Part shown: piece by piece, positions 9,083 to 20,816 of the stretch
How positions within the stretch are numbered: position 1 is the stretch's first letter
How the letters are laid out: the number at the start of each line of letters is the position of its first letter
NCBI RefSeq assembly: GCF_006874465.1
Contig: NZ_VIRL01000023.1
Coordinates: 51,273-115,272, forward strand
Length of the DNA: 64,000 nt
Source of the DNA: Microbispora bryophytorum
Lineage (GTDB): Bacteria; Actinomycetota; Actinomycetes; Streptosporangiales; Streptosporangiaceae
Direction: 5' to 3'
Program-made: the position numbers and the translations under genes
Notes under the pieces: model-generated
The model's database searches: none
What the model saw: the letters and a program-made list of their open reading frames with translations, nothing else
What the model was told of the DNA's origin: nothing

Positions 9083-9763
9083 GTGCGGTTGCCCCAACTG
9101 CGGGTGATGGGCGTGGACCCGGGGCTGACGCGGTGTGGTCTCGGCGCGGTGGAGGGCCGTCCGGGCGCGCCGCTGAGCCTGGTGTCGGTCGGAGTGGTCC
9201 GCACCCCGGCTGAGGACGACATCGGATCCCGGCTGGTCGTCATCGAGGCGGAGATCGAGCGCTGGCTCGACGAGATCAGGCCCGACGCGGTCGCCGTCGA
9301 GCGGGTCTTCGCCCAGCACAACGTCCGTACGGTCATGGGGACGGCCCAGGCGTCGGCGGTCGCGATCGTCTGCGCGGCCCGGCGGGGGCTGCCGGTCGCG
9401 CTGCACACGCCCAGCGAGGTCAAGGCCGCCATCACGGGCAACGGCAACGCCGACAAGAAGCAGGTCGGCACGATGGTCACCCGGCTGCTGCGGCTCGACG
9501 CCATGCCCAAGCCCGCGGACGCGGCCGACGCGCTCGCCCTGGCCATCTGCCACGTCTGGCGCGGCGGCGCGCAGAATCGCCTGGCCGACGCCCTGGCCCG
9601 GGCCCGTTCGGCGGGTGCGGGCACTGCCGGCTCTGTCGGCACTGTCGGATCTGGGGGCTCTGGGGGCTCAGCAGGCAGTGGGGGCTCTGGGAGCTCTGGT
9701 AGGACTGGGAGGCCCGGCGAAGTCGCGGCCGGGCGTCCGGACCGGGGAGGGGACACGCGGTGA
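9083..9763 (+). CDS. ruvC: Crossover junction endodeoxyribonuclease RuvC
   Basis: A 226-residue Holliday junction resolvase. Catalytic acidic residues are visible in [11 protein letters not shown] (D12), AVERVF and the C-terminal [14 protein letters not shown]. The GTG at 9083 is 7 bases after GGGAGG; an in-frame GTG at 9077 is too close to that site. After the normal end around residue 165 the protein continues with about 50 residues rich in Gly, Ser and Thr, which is unusual for RuvC. The stop overlaps the ruvA GTG. A -10-like TAGAGT is at 9015-9020. Confidence 0.95.
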   Translation: MRLPQLRVMGVDPGLTRCGLGAVEGRPGAPLSLVSVGVVRTPAEDDIGSRLVVIEAEIERWLDEIRPDAVAVERVFAQHNVRTVMGTAQASAVAIVCAARRGLPVALHTPSEVKAAITGNGNADKKQVGTMVTRLLRLDAMPKPADAADALALAICHVWRGGAQNRLADALARARSAGAGTAGSVGTVGSGGSGGSAGSGGSGSSGRTGRPGEVAAGRPDRGGDTR

Positions 9764-10380
9764 TCGCATCCGTTGCGGGGCAGGTGGCGGCGATCGGAGC
9801 CGACAGCGCCGTGGTCGAGGTGGGCGGCGTCGGGATGCTCGTGCACTGTGCCCCGGGCACCCTGGCCGGGCTGCGCGTCGGCGAACCCGCGCGGCTGTCG
9901 ACCTCGCTCGTCGTCCGCGAGGAATCGCTCACGCTGTACGGCTTCGCCTCCGACGACGAGCGCACGGTCTTCGAACTGCTCCAGTCGGCCAGCGGGGTCG
10001 GGCCGCGCCTGGCCCTGGCCATGCTCGCGGTCCACGCGCCCAACGCGCTGCGGGTCGCGGTGGCGAGCGCCGACATCAAGGCCCTGACGATGGTGCCCGG
10101 CATCGGCCAGAAGGGCGCGCAGCGCATCGTGCTCGAACTCAAGGACAAGCTCGGCACCCCGTCGGCGGCCGTCGGCGCCGCGATCAACGGCGCGGCGGCG
10201 CCGCCCGTCTGGCGCGACCAGGTGCACGCGGGACTGGTCGGGCTCGGCTACTCGTCCAGGGACGCCGACGAGGCGGTCGCGGCGGTCACCCCGGAGGCCG
10301 AGACGGAGGTCGCCGCCGGCCGCACCCCGCAGGTGGCCGCGCTGCTCAAGTCCGCCCTGCGCACGCTGAGCGTGCGGTGA
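9760..10380 (+). CDS. ruvA: Holliday junction branch migration protein RuvA
   Basis: A 206-residue protein that binds the four-way junction and loads RuvB. The N-terminal OB-fold ([13 protein letters not shown]..., [11 protein letters not shown]) is followed by tandem helix-hairpin-helix segments [12 protein letters not shown] and [20 protein letters not shown], and a C-terminal RuvB-contact domain after an Ala-rich linker. The GTG overlaps the ruvC stop, so translation is likely coupled. Confidence 0.96.
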   Translation: MIASVAGQVAAIGADSAVVEVGGVGMLVHCAPGTLAGLRVGEPARLSTSLVVREESLTLYGFASDDERTVFELLQSASGVGPRLALAMLAVHAPNALRVAVASADIKALTMVPGIGQKGAQRIVLELKDKLGTPSAAVGAAINGAAAPPVWRDQVHAGLVGLGYSSRDADEAVAAVTPEAETEVAAGRTPQVAALLKSALRTLSVR

Positions 10381-10494
10381 CCTCGTGAGGGGCCGCGCCT
10401 CGCCCGCCGTGCGGGACGAACGGCGGGCTGACGGTTCGATGAAAGTTTCACCGGGAAGCGGACGGGTCCCGGCAGGTCGAGCGGATGGTGTCGA

Positions 10495-11544
10495 GTGAGC
10501 TTCGAGCGGGATCTCGTGTCGCCGGAACCGGAGGGCGACGAGCGGGCGATCGAGGCCGCGCTGCGCCCCCGGCGCCTGGACGAGTTCATCGGGCAGGGCC
10601 GGGTGCGCGAGCAGCTGTCGCTGGTGCTGGAGAGCGCCCTGCGCCGCAACCGCCCGCCCGACCACGTCCTGATGAGCGGCGGCCCGGGGCTCGGCAAGAC
10701 GACGCTCGCCATGATCGTCGCCTCCGAGCTCGGCGCGCCGCTGCGGATGACCTCGGGCCCGGCGCTGGAGCGCGCGGGCGACCTCGCCGCGATCCTGTCC
10801 ACGCTGACCGAGGGCGAGGTCCTGTTCGTCGACGAGATCCACCGCATGGCCCGCCCGGCGGAGGAGATGCTCTATCTCGCCATGGAGGACTTCCGGGTGG
10901 ACATCGTCGTCGGCAAGGGCCCCGGCGCCACCTCGATCCCCCTCGACATCGCCCCCTTCACACTGGTCGGGGCCACCACCCGGGCGGGGCTGCTGCCCGC
11001 ACCGCTGCGCGACAGGTTCGGCTTCACCGCCCACATGGACTTCTACGAGGTGGCCGAGCTCGAACAGGTGCTGCGGCGCTCCGCCCGGCTGCTGTCGGTC
11101 GAGCTGCCGGACGAGGGCGCCCACGAGATCGCCCGCCGGTCGCGCGGCACACCCCGCATCGCCAACCGCCTGCTCCGGCGGGTGCGCGACTTCGCCGAGG
11201 TCCGCGCGGAGGGCGTGATCACCCGGGAGGTCACGGCGGCGGCGCTCAACCTGTACGAGGTCGACGCCGAGGGGCTGGACCGGCTCGACCGCGCCGTGCT
11301 CGACGCGTTGCTGCGCAAGTTCGGCGGCGGCCCGGTCGGCCTGTCGACGCTCGCGGTGGCCGTGGGGGAGGAGCCGGAGACCGTCGAGGTCGTGGCCGAG
11401 CCCTTCCTGGTGCGGCAGGGGCTGCTGGCCCGCACCCCGAGGGGCCGCGTCGCCACCGCCGCCGCCTGGGCGCACCTCGGCCTGACTCCGCCTCCTGACG
11501 CGGTCGGCTCGGTGGCGGTGTCCACGCTCTTCGACGACGCCTGA
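10495..11544 (+). CDS. ruvB: Holliday junction branch migration helicase RuvB
   Basis: A 349-residue AAA+ motor. Walker A is [11 protein letters not shown], Walker B is [10 protein letters not shown], sensor 1 is LVGATTRAG, and the C-terminal winged helix begins near [13 protein letters not shown]. The GTG at 10495 gives [16 protein letters not shown]. It follows ruvA after 114 bases that contain a 9-bp hairpin (10402-10410 with 10420-10428), so ruvB may be partly uncoupled from ruvCA. Length and motifs are complete. Confidence 0.97.
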   Translation: MSFERDLVSPEPEGDERAIEAALRPRRLDEFIGQGRVREQLSLVLESALRRNRPPDHVLMSGGPGLGKTTLAMIVASELGAPLRMTSGPALERAGDLAAILSTLTEGEVLFVDEIHRMARPAEEMLYLAMEDFRVDIVVGKGPGATSIPLDIAPFTLVGATTRAGLLPAPLRDRFGFTAHMDFYEVAELEQVLRRSARLLSVELPDEGAHEIARRSRGTPRIANRLLRRVRDFAEVRAEGVITREVTAAALNLYEVDAEGLDRLDRAVLDALLRKFGGGPVGLSTLAVAVGEEPETVEVVAEPFLVRQGLLARTPRGRVATAAAWAHLGLTPPPDAVGSVAVSTLFDDA

Positions 11545-11668
11545 TGCCCGTCTCGCCGAGCTTTGCGCCGGCGTGGCGGACGGAAGCGGAAACCGGGGCA
11601 AAGAGGTAACAGACCGATTGCGAAGCCCATGAAACGGGAACTTTCCTGCCCGCCAGGCCGTGGGTTCG

Positions 11669-11698
11669 TTGCCGGGCTTCTGCGAGCTCGCATACACT
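11669..11698 (+). promoter_or_regulatory. Probable promoter of yajC-secDF
   Basis: TTGCCG at 11669-11674 and TACACT at 11693-11698 are spaced 18 bases apart. The predicted start leaves about 100 bases of leader before yajC, which includes a self-complementary stretch around 11716-11752. Read from sequence only. Confidence 0.5.
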
Positions 11699-11807
11699 GC
11701 GTGGCTTGACTGGCCGCACACGCGAGCACTCGCGGTGGGCCCGCGTGTGAAGCGCACAAGACCTCCGGCGTCAGGCCGGTTCATCACGTAACGGAAGGGT
11801 GGCCCCC

Positions 11808-12155
11808 GTGGGTAACAACCCGCTTGGGACGTTCCTGCCACTGATCTTGCTGGTAGTGGTGTTCTACTTCCTCCTGATCCGCCCCCAGCGCAAGCGGCAG
11901 CAGGAGCAGGTCCAGATGCAGAACTCCCTCAGCCCGGGCGCCCGGGTCATGACCACGACAGGCTTGTTCGCGACGGTCGTCGCCCTCCAGGACGACGACG
12001 TCGTGCTGGAGGTGGCCCCCGGCGTCGAGACGCGCTGGACCAAGGCGGCGATCGGCAGGGTGCTCACTCCCGTGGACGAGGTGACAAGCGAGGAGACCGT
12101 GACGGACGGCTCCGACACGGGGAACGGTGACGACACGAGCACCAAGCAGTCCTGA
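11808..12155 (+). CDS. yajC: Preprotein translocase subunit YajC
   Basis: A 115-residue inner-membrane accessory of the Sec translocon. A single N-terminal helix (PLILLVVVFYFLLIRPQ) is followed by the family signature IRPQRKRQQEQ and the MTTTGLFATVV beta-rich part. I prefer the GTG at 11808 over the one at 11799, because GGAAGG at 11793-11798 is then properly spaced. The acidic, Thr-rich tail is unremarkable. It heads a yajC-secD-secF cluster. Confidence 0.93.
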   Translation: MGNNPLGTFLPLILLVVVFYFLLIRPQRKRQQEQVQMQNSLSPGARVMTTTGLFATVVALQDDDVVLEVAPGVETRWTKAAIGRVLTPVDEVTSEETVTDGSDTGNGDDTSTKQS

Positions 12156-12196
12156 GTAGGCTGATCACAACCTTTCGACGAAAGAACTGACCTCCA

Positions 12197-13999
12197 GTGG
12201 CCCCACCGACCAGTAGCCAGAGCAAGCCTGGACGCACACTCCTGTTGCTCCTTGCGCTCATCCTCGTCATGGGCGCGACGGTCGCCCTCCAGAAGGCGTT
12301 CGTTCCCAAGTTCGGCCTCGACCTCGCGGGCGGAACCACGGTGACGCTCTCGCCGGTCACGCAGAACGGCAAGGCACCGTCGCAGGAGAGCCTCGACCGC
12401 GCCGTGACGATCATCCGGCAGCGCGTCAACGGCACCGGCATCTCCGACGCCCAGGTCGCGAAGTCGAACGACAACATCGTGATCCAGATCCCGGGCGCGG
12501 GCCGTGACGAGGCGCTCCGGCTGGTGTCGACCACCGCCGAACTGCGCATGCGGCAGGTGCTCGCGGTGGCCGCCGCCACGAACCAGCCGGCCGAGGTGCC
12601 CACAGCGGCTCCCACGCCCAGCGGGTCGGCGGCGGCGACGCCCGCGGCCACGTCGAAGGCGTCCGCGCCGGCCGCGGAGAGCGCGGCCCCCAACGGCAAC
12701 GCGACTCCCGCCGGGCGTGCCCTGTCGAAGGCGCTGACCGCGCCGTCGCCGGACCCGAGCACCTCGACGAGGGCCACGACGCACCGCAGGGCGGGCGCCG
12801 ACGCAGGGACCGCCCGGTCCACGCGGGCCGCCCGGGCCAAGGCCTCGCCCTCGGCGGCTCCGACCCCCACGCCGACGGCCGCTCCGCAGGACATGGGCGA
12901 CCCACTGGCCGGTCAGGACACCAGCGGCATCGACCCGGCGCTGCTCAACGAGTTCCGCACGATCGACTGCACCGCGAAGAACCGCGGCCAGGGCGCGATC
13001 GACGACCCGAACAAGCAGATCGTCGCCTGCAGCGACGACGGCTCGGCGCGATACATCCTGGACAAGGCCGCGGTGCAGGGCACCGAGATCAGCGGCGCGC
13101 AGGCGGGCACCGACCCCACCACCGGTGAGTGGATCGTCCAGGTCGACTTCAAGTCGAAGGGCGCCACGCAGTTCGCCGACATCACCCGGCGCATCACCAC
13201 TCTGCCCGCCCCGCGCAACCAGCTCGCCAACGTGCTGGACGGCGTGGTCATCGTCGCTCCGACGATCGAAGAGGCCATCCCCGGCGGCAGCGCCCGCATC
13301 TCCGGCAGCTTCACCCAGACGACCTCCACCGAGCTGGCCGACCAGCTCAAGTACGGCGCGCTGCCGCTGAAGTTCCAGCAGAGCTCGGTCGTGTCGGTCT
13401 CCTCGACCCTCGGCCAGGACCAGCTTCACGGCGGTCTGATCGCCGGCGCGCTCGGCCTGATCGTGGTCATGATCTACCTGCTGCTCTACTACCGCGGCCT
13501 GGGGGTCATCGGCATCGCCAGCCTCTGCGTGGCCACCGTGTTCACGTACCTGACCGTGGACATCCTGAGCCACAACGCGGGCTTCCGGCTCTCGCTGCCG
13601 CACATCATCGGTCTGGTGGTCTCGATCGGCATCACCGCGGACTCGTTCATCGTCTACTTCGAACGGATCCGCGACGAGATCAAGGAGGGCCATCGCACGC
13701 TGCGCTCGGCGGTCGAGGTGGCCTGGCGGCGCGCCCGCAGGACCATCCTGGTCGCCGACGCCGTCATGTTCATCGCCGCGCTGGTGCTCTTCTTCCTCGC
13801 GGTCGGCGACGTGGCCGGCTTCGCGTTCGCGATGGGCCTGACGACGCTCATCGACATCGTGGTCGTGTTCCTGTTCACCAAGCCGCTGATGTCCCTTGTG
13901 GCGAAGCTGCGGTTCTTCTCGAAGGGCCACAAGCTGTCCGGACTCGACGCGGAGCGCATGGGCCGTACCAGCGCCGAGCAGACCCTGCAGGAGGCGTGA
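12197..13999 (+). CDS. secD: Protein translocase subunit SecD
   Basis: A 600-residue RND-type membrane protein that uses the proton gradient to finish protein export. The first helix (TLLLLLALILVMGATVAL) and the D-L-x-G-G-T signature FGLDLAGGTTVTL are present, as are the C-terminal five helices with FERIRDEIKEG. Between residues about 131 and 235 there is a long Ala/Pro/Ser/Thr-rich insertion inside the periplasmic head, ending before DMGDPLAGQD. Actinobacterial SecD proteins often carry such a linker, but this one is long. The last codon overlaps the secF ATG. Confidence 0.96.
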   Translation: MAPPTSSQSKPGRTLLLLLALILVMGATVALQKAFVPKFGLDLAGGTTVTLSPVTQNGKAPSQESLDRAVTIIRQRVNGTGISDAQVAKSNDNIVIQIPGAGRDEALRLVSTTAELRMRQVLAVAAATNQPAEVPTAAPTPSGSAAATPAATSKASAPAAESAAPNGNATPAGRALSKALTAPSPDPSTSTRATTHRRAGADAGTARSTRAARAKASPSAAPTPTPTAAPQDMGDPLAGQDTSGIDPALLNEFRTIDCTAKNRGQGAIDDPNKQIVACSDDGSARYILDKAAVQGTEISGAQAGTDPTTGEWIVQVDFKSKGATQFADITRRITTLPAPRNQLANVLDGVVIVAPTIEEAIPGGSARISGSFTQTTSTELADQLKYGALPLKFQQSSVVSVSSTLGQDQLHGGLIAGALGLIVVMIYLLLYYRGLGVIGIASLCVATVFTYLTVDILSHNAGFRLSLPHIIGLVVSIGITADSFIVYFERIRDEIKEGHRTLRSAVEVAWRRARRTILVADAVMFIAALVLFFLAVGDVAGFAFAMGLTTLIDIVVVFLFTKPLMSLVAKLRFFSKGHKLSGLDAERMGRTSAEQTLQEA

Positions 14000-15039
14000 T
14001 GCCGGGAGTGATCAGCCGCCTCTACCGCGGCGACATCAACATCGACTTCGTCGGCAAGCGCAAGATCTGGTACGGCCTGTCGGTGTTCCTGCTGGCCGTC
14101 TCGATCCTGGGCCTGGCGCTCAACGGGCTGAACCTGGGCGTGGAGTTCCGCGGCGGTTCGGTCTTCGACTTCAAGCGCACGCCGGGCTCCAGCATCGAGC
14201 AGGTTCGCGACACGGTCACGGACGCCGGAGTCCACCAGGTCATCGTGCAGCAGGCCGGACCGAACTGGCGGGTCACCACCGAGGCCCTCAAGGGCGAGGA
14301 GGTGACCAAGGTCCAGCGGACGGTCGCCCAGAAGTACGGCGTCACGGAGGACGAGGTCAGCTCGCAGGTCATCGGCGCGACCTGGGGTGGCGAGGTCTCG
14401 CAGAAGGCCTGGATCGGCCTCGCGGTCTTCATGATCGCGATCATGCTGTACCTGTCGGTGGCCTTCGAGTGGCGGATGGCCCTCGCGGCGATCGTCGCCC
14501 TCGTCCACGACCTCGTGATCACGGCGGGCGTCTACGCCTGGTCGGGCTTCGAGGTCACCCCGGCGACGATGCTGGGCTTCCTCACGATCCTCGGTTACTC
14601 GTTGTACGACGCGGTCGTCGTCTTCGACATGATCAAGGAGGTCACGGGCAAGCTCGGCACGAGCGCGAAGATGACCTACACGCAGGCCGCCAACAACGCG
14701 CTCAGCCACACGCTGATCCGGTCGCTGAACACCTCGCTGGTGGCGATCCTGCCGGTGGCGGCGATCCTGTTCATCGGCACCACGCTGCTCGGCGCGGGCA
14801 CGCTGAAGGACCTGTCGCTGGCCCTGTTCGTCGGCATGATCGTCGGAACCTACTCGTCCCTGTGCGTGGCGACGCCGATCCTGGTCACGCTCAAGGAGCG
14901 GGAGCCCAAGTGGCAGGCGCTGGCCCAGCGGGTGCACGCCAAGGAGGTCTCCGCGGCCAAGGCCGGCCGCGCGACCAAGGAGCCCGTCTCCGCCGGCTCG
15001 CAGAACGTCACCGTCGCGGAGAAGCGCAAGAAGCGCTGA
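13999..15039 (+). CDS. secF: Protein translocase subunit SecF
   Basis: A 346-residue partner of SecD. It begins MPGVISRLYRGDINIDFVGKRK, has the LNLGVEFRGGSVFDF signature, and the conserved helix LTILGYSLYDAVVVFDMIKE. The C-terminal tail is basic (KRKKR). The ATG shares one base with the secD stop. A longer frame open upstream runs inside secD and is not coding. Confidence 0.96.
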   Translation: MPGVISRLYRGDINIDFVGKRKIWYGLSVFLLAVSILGLALNGLNLGVEFRGGSVFDFKRTPGSSIEQVRDTVTDAGVHQVIVQQAGPNWRVTTEALKGEEVTKVQRTVAQKYGVTEDEVSSQVIGATWGGEVSQKAWIGLAVFMIAIMLYLSVAFEWRMALAAIVALVHDLVITAGVYAWSGFEVTPATMLGFLTILGYSLYDAVVVFDMIKEVTGKLGTSAKMTYTQAANNALSHTLIRSLNTSLVAILPVAAILFIGTTLLGAGTLKDLSLALFVGMIVGTYSSLCVATPILVTLKEREPKWQALAQRVHAKEVSAAKAGRATKEPVSAGSQNVTVAEKRKKR

Positions 15040-15057
15040 TCCCCGGCTCGTTCGCAG

Positions 15058-15088
15058 GCGCCCCCGGAACCCGCCGTTCCGGGGGCGC
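15058..15088 (+). terminator. Hairpin terminator after secF
   Basis: A perfect 13-bp stem (15058-15070 with 15076-15088) and a 5-base loop, 18 bases after the secF stop. It is followed by a mixed pyrimidine stretch rather than a U-run. Confidence 0.75.
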
Positions 15089-15123
15089 TGTCGTCTTCCC
15101 CGGCCACGTTAGGCTTGGGCGTC

Positions 15124-15630
15124 GTGACTGACTGGACGGCTCTCATCAGAGATGTCCCGGACTACCCCAAGCCGGGCATCCTCTTCAAGGACATCACCCC
15201 GATACTGGCGGACCACGCGGCCTTCACGCAGGTCGTGGACGAGCTCGGGGACGGCCTGGCGTTCGACAAGGTGGTCGGCATCGAGGCGCGGGGGTTCATC
15301 CTCGCCGCGCCGGTGGCCTACCGAAGCGGCGCGGGGTTCGTACCGGTGCGCAAAAAGGGCAAGTTGCCCGCCGACACGTACGAGGCGTCCTATGATCTCG
15401 AGTACGGCTCCGCGACGATCGAGGTGCACGCCGATGCCTTCGACCCCGGCGACCGTGTTCTGATCGTGGACGACGTCCTCGCCACGGGCGGCACGGCTCG
15501 GGCGGCCGTGGAGCTGGTCAAAAGGACGGGCGCGCAGATCGTGGCCGTGTCCTTCCTGATGGAGCTGTCCTTCCTCTCCGGCCGTGACCGGCTGCCTGGC
15601 CTGGACGTGCGCACTCTGCTCACCGTCTGA
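15124..15630 (+). CDS. apt: Adenine phosphoribosyltransferase
   Basis: A 168-residue purine salvage enzyme that makes AMP from adenine and PRPP. The PRPP-binding motif is VLIVDDVLATGGTA, and the family blocks DYPKPGILFKDITPIL and VVGIEARGFILAAPVA are complete. I start at the GTG at 15124 rather than a TTG three codons earlier. TAGGCT at 15110-15115 sits 8 bases before it, and no ribosome site is visible, which suggests a leaderless transcript. It precedes the (p)ppGpp gene, the usual actinobacterial order secDF-apt-rel. Confidence 0.94.
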   Translation: MTDWTALIRDVPDYPKPGILFKDITPILADHAAFTQVVDELGDGLAFDKVVGIEARGFILAAPVAYRSGAGFVPVRKKGKLPADTYEASYDLEYGSATIEVHADAFDPGDRVLIVDDVLATGGTARAAVELVKRTGAQIVAVSFLMELSFLSGRDRLPGLDVRTLLTV

Positions 15631-15718
15631 GCCGTGGGCCGGTCAGGGGGCACGCGGCGGAGAGTGCTGTGGCAGCACGGATACACTGTGGAATCTGGAC
15701 TCGACGTGAGGAGTCTGT

Positions 15719-18088
<2,370 letters not shown>

Positions 18089-18100
18089 CCCTCTCCACGG

Positions 18101-18375
18101 GCGTGATCTTGTAGTTTGTCGCAGGGAGGGCGCGCGACGTGCGCGGACGCACTCCGTGATCTTGCACTGAACGCATTCACGGCATGAACGAGCTGCAGAC
18201 ACGCTGTGCGTGATCATGCAATCGACGGGCGTGCAGCCGCGCGTCCCGACCTCGATGCATGATCACGAAGCCTCTTCGCCCAGGCCGGGGTGGAGTGGGG
18301 CCGAATCAGTGCAAGATCACGGAATGCGTCTGCCCAGCTCAGCCCCCCGGCGTGCGACAAACTACAAGATCACGC
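18101..18375. repeat. Symmetric nested inverted repeat between converging genes
   Basis: Three pairs of inverted arms nest around 18226-18251. Outer pair: 18101-18123 with 18353-18375, 23 bases, perfect. Middle pair: 18146-18170 with 18306-18330, 25 bases, one mismatch. Inner pair: 18209-18225 with 18252-18267, one-base indel. The unpaired spacers are equal on the two sides, 22 and 22, then 38 and 38. Every arm contains GTGATCWTG or its complement. The block fills the gap between rsh and the DUF349 gene, which run towards each other. Nothing in it looks coding. It could be a bidirectional terminator, a structured RNA, or a mobile intergenic repeat. Confidence 0.85.
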
Positions 18376-18404
18376 CGAGGGGGAGTGGGGGGTGGAGGGA
18401 GGGG

Positions 18405-19634
18405 TCAGGAGAACTCGGCGAGCGTCCGCTCCGCCTCCTGGAGCCAGGAGCGCCGGGCGGCCAGCGCCTCCTCCGCCTCCTTGGCGTCCTTGTCCCGGCC
18501 GGCCGTCTGGGCCTTGGCCAGCCGCGTCTCCAGCTGGTCGATCGACCTGAGGAGCTGGTTGACCGTGTCCTGGGCGCGGGCCCTGGCCTCCGGGTTGGAG
18601 CGCTTCCACTCGGTGTCCTCGGCCCTGCGCACCGCGTCGTCGATCTTGCGCAGCCCGCCCTCCAGGCGGTCGCGCTGCTCGCGCGGCACCGGGCCCGCGG
18701 CCTCCCAGCGCTCCAGGATGCCGCGCAGCGCCGAGCGCGCGGTGCGCGCGTCGGTGACCGGCAGCAGCTTCTCGGCCTCCGCCAGCAGGGCCTCCTTCGC
18801 CTCCGCGTTGGCCGCGAAGGAGGCGTCCCGCTCCGCGAACACCGCCGAGCGGGCCTGGAAGAACTGGTCCTGGGCGCCCTTGAACCGCGTCCACAGCTCG
18901 TCCTCGACCTCGCGGGAGGCGCGCCCGGCGGCCTTCCACTCGCGCATCAGCTCCCGATAGGCCGCCGCGGTGGCGTTCCAGTCCGTGGAGTCCGCCAGCG
19001 CCTCCGCCTCGCTCACGATGCGCTCCTTGGTGCCGCGCACCGCGTCACGCTGCTGGTCGAGCGAGGAGAAGTACGCCTTGCGCCGCTTGGCGAAGGCCGT
19101 ACGCGCCGTGGACAGCTTCTTCCACAGGGTCGCCTCGGTGGCCCGGTCGACCCGCTCGGCGGCCTTCCACTCCTCGACGAGCTGCCGAAGCCGCTCGCCG
19201 CCGGACTTCCAGTGCGTCGTCTCCTCGGCGATGCGCTCGGCCTCGGCGACGATGCGCTCCTTCACCTCGCGCGCGTGCACCCGAGCCTGGTCGCGCGCGG
19301 CCCGCAGTTCCTCGCGCCGCTTGCCGACCAGCTCGGTCAGCGCCGTCAACCGGTCCTGCAGCGAGCCGAGGTCGCCGACCGCGTGCGCCTCGGTCACCGA
19401 CTCCCGCAACTTGGTGATGCTCGCCTCGGCCTGGGCCGGCGCGAGGTCGGTGCCGCGCACCCGCTGCTCCAGGAGCTGCACCTGGCCCGCCAGCTCGTCG
19501 AACTTCCGGCGGTAGTAGGCCAGCGCCTCCTCCGGCTCACCGGCCTGCCAGGACCCGACGGCCCGTTCTCCCTCAGCCGTACGCACGTAGACGGTGCCGT
19601 CCTCGTCTACCCGGCCCCACGGGTCGGTGCTCAC
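18405..19634 (-). CDS. DUF349 repeat protein
   Basis: A 409-residue, highly charged, probably coiled-coil protein. After an N-terminal segment STDPWGRVDEDGTVYVRTAEGER it carries several DUF349 repeats, recognised by recurring W-K-aromatic blocks such as ETTHWKSGGERLRQLVEEWKAA, DSTDWNATAAAYRELMREWKAAG and the WTRFKGAQDQFFQARSA-type helices. I start at the GTG at 19634, preceded by GGGAGG; an upstream GTG at 19649 would overlap that site. The molecular function of DUF349 proteins is not known. In actinobacteria it commonly lies between rel and a cyclophilin, as here. Confidence 0.9.
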   Translation of the reverse strand: MSTDPWGRVDEDGTVYVRTAEGERAVGSWQAGEPEEALAYYRRKFDELAGQVQLLEQRVRGTDLAPAQAEASITKLRESVTEAHAVGDLGSLQDRLTALTELVGKRREELRAARDQARVHAREVKERIVAEAERIAEETTHWKSGGERLRQLVEEWKAAERVDRATEATLWKKLSTARTAFAKRRKAYFSSLDQQRDAVRGTKERIVSEAEALADSTDWNATAAAYRELMREWKAAGRASREVEDELWTRFKGAQDQFFQARSAVFAERDASFAANAEAKEALLAEAEKLLPVTDARTARSALRGILERWEAAGPVPREQRDRLEGGLRKIDDAVRRAEDTEWKRSNPEARARAQDTVNQLLRSIDQLETRLAKAQTAGRDKDAKEAEEALAARRSWLQEAERTLAEFS

Positions 19635-19693
19635 CGTGTCCTCCCGCACTTGAATCAGCCTCCAGGGCTCGATGTGCCCTTGGTTGTATTACG

Positions 19694-20548
19694 TCAGCTC
19701 TTGCTGGTGATTGTCACGTCTTTGATGACCACGGGCTGCTTCGGGGCACCAGTGCCGTCCCCGCCGGCGCTGGCGATGACGCCCTTCTTGGCGACCTTGT
19801 CCACGATTTCGAGTCCTTTGGTCACCGTACCGAAAGGCGTGTAGTCGGGCGTCAGCCCGGTGTCTCCGAACACGATGAAGAACTGGCTTCCGTTGGTGTT
19901 CGGTCCGCTGTTCGCCATCGCGAGCACGCCCCGGGTGTACTTCGCGCCCGCGAGGTTCTCGTTGGCGAAGCGGTAGCCCGGGCCGCCCTGGCCGTCGGTC
20001 GGGTTCTTGCCGTCGGCCTTGGCCAGCGGGTCCCCGCACTGCAGGATCGGGAAGTCCGTGCCCATCCGGTGGCACTTCGTGTCGTCGAAGTAGTCCTTGG
20101 AGGCCAGGAACTTGAACGAGTTGACCGTGCAGGGCGCCTTCTCGCTGTCCAGCCTCGCGACGATGTCGCCGAGGTTGGTCTTGATGGTCATGGTCGCCGG
20201 GGCGGTGCTCACCTTCTCCGGCGGCGTCCCCACGTTCTTGACCTGACCGCTGCTCTCGTCGGCGACGTAGCCGCAGGTGCCCTTGGCGGGGTCGTACGGC
20301 TTGGGGTCGTTCGCGAGGGGCTGGCTGCTCGCCGAGGCCGACGCGGACGCGGACGCCGTGGCGTCGCCGTCGCCGCCGCCCATCAGGGTCGTCGCCGCCA
20401 CCACGCCGCCGATCACCACCACCACGGCCGCGGTGGTGCCTATGATCGCGTTGCGTCGTGTCTTCTGCTCGCGCTCCACGCGTGCCCGCAACTGCCGTTC
20501 GTAGTGTTCCCGGGCCAGCTGCTTCTGCCGGTCCTTGCCGGTGACCAC
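19694..20548 (-). CDS. Membrane-anchored cyclophilin-type peptidyl-prolyl isomerase
   Basis: A 284-residue protein. A basic N-terminal cytoplasmic segment rich in Arg, Lys and Gln precedes one membrane helix (AIIGTTAAVVVVIGGVVAATTL), a Ser/Ala-rich linker, and an extracytoplasmic cyclophilin domain with GTDFPILQCGDP, GPGYRFANEN, GVLAMANSGPNTNGSQFFI and LTPDYTPFGTVTKGLEIV. It should catalyse proline isomerisation in exported proteins. I choose the GTG at 20548, which follows GGGAGG; a frame open to 20620 lacks support. A second, lipoprotein cyclophilin lies at 24595-25515. Confidence 0.9.
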   Translation of the reverse strand: MVTGKDRQKQLAREHYERQLRARVEREQKTRRNAIIGTTAAVVVVIGGVVAATTLMGGGDGDATASASASASASSQPLANDPKPYDPAKGTCGYVADESSGQVKNVGTPPEKVSTAPATMTIKTNLGDIVARLDSEKAPCTVNSFKFLASKDYFDDTKCHRMGTDFPILQCGDPLAKADGKNPTDGQGGPGYRFANENLAGAKYTRGVLAMANSGPNTNGSQFFIVFGDTGLTPDYTPFGTVTKGLEIVDKVAKKGVIASAGGDGTGAPKQPVVIKDVTITSKS

Positions 20549-20816
20549 TTCGACCTCCCGACTCGTCCTGTTTCTCATGGTCGTACGCCCGGACGCGATC
20601 TCGCCGGGGCGGCCCGCCACACCCGGGAGGTGCTCCGGGAACGGTGGCCTGTTCTATAGCATCCGGCTCGACTGCTCCAAGAATGACTATTGAGGTGGGC
20701 GAATCGTATCGGCTGACGGGTATTGGTTCGCAGCCTGCCGACCCGCACCGGTACCCTTCGGTTACATTCGCTCGCGCAATCCTTGATTGATCCGTAGAGA
20801 CGCAGAGGCCGCTTCC

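Noticed and set aside
10402..10428. Hairpin between ruvA and ruvB as a true terminator
   Set aside because: Only 9 bp with a 9-base loop and no U-run, inside a normally cotranscribed cluster; noted under ruvB only.
9067..11841. A 924-codon minus-strand frame opposite ruvCAB
   Set aside because: Same cause; ruvC, ruvA and ruvB on the plus strand are certain.
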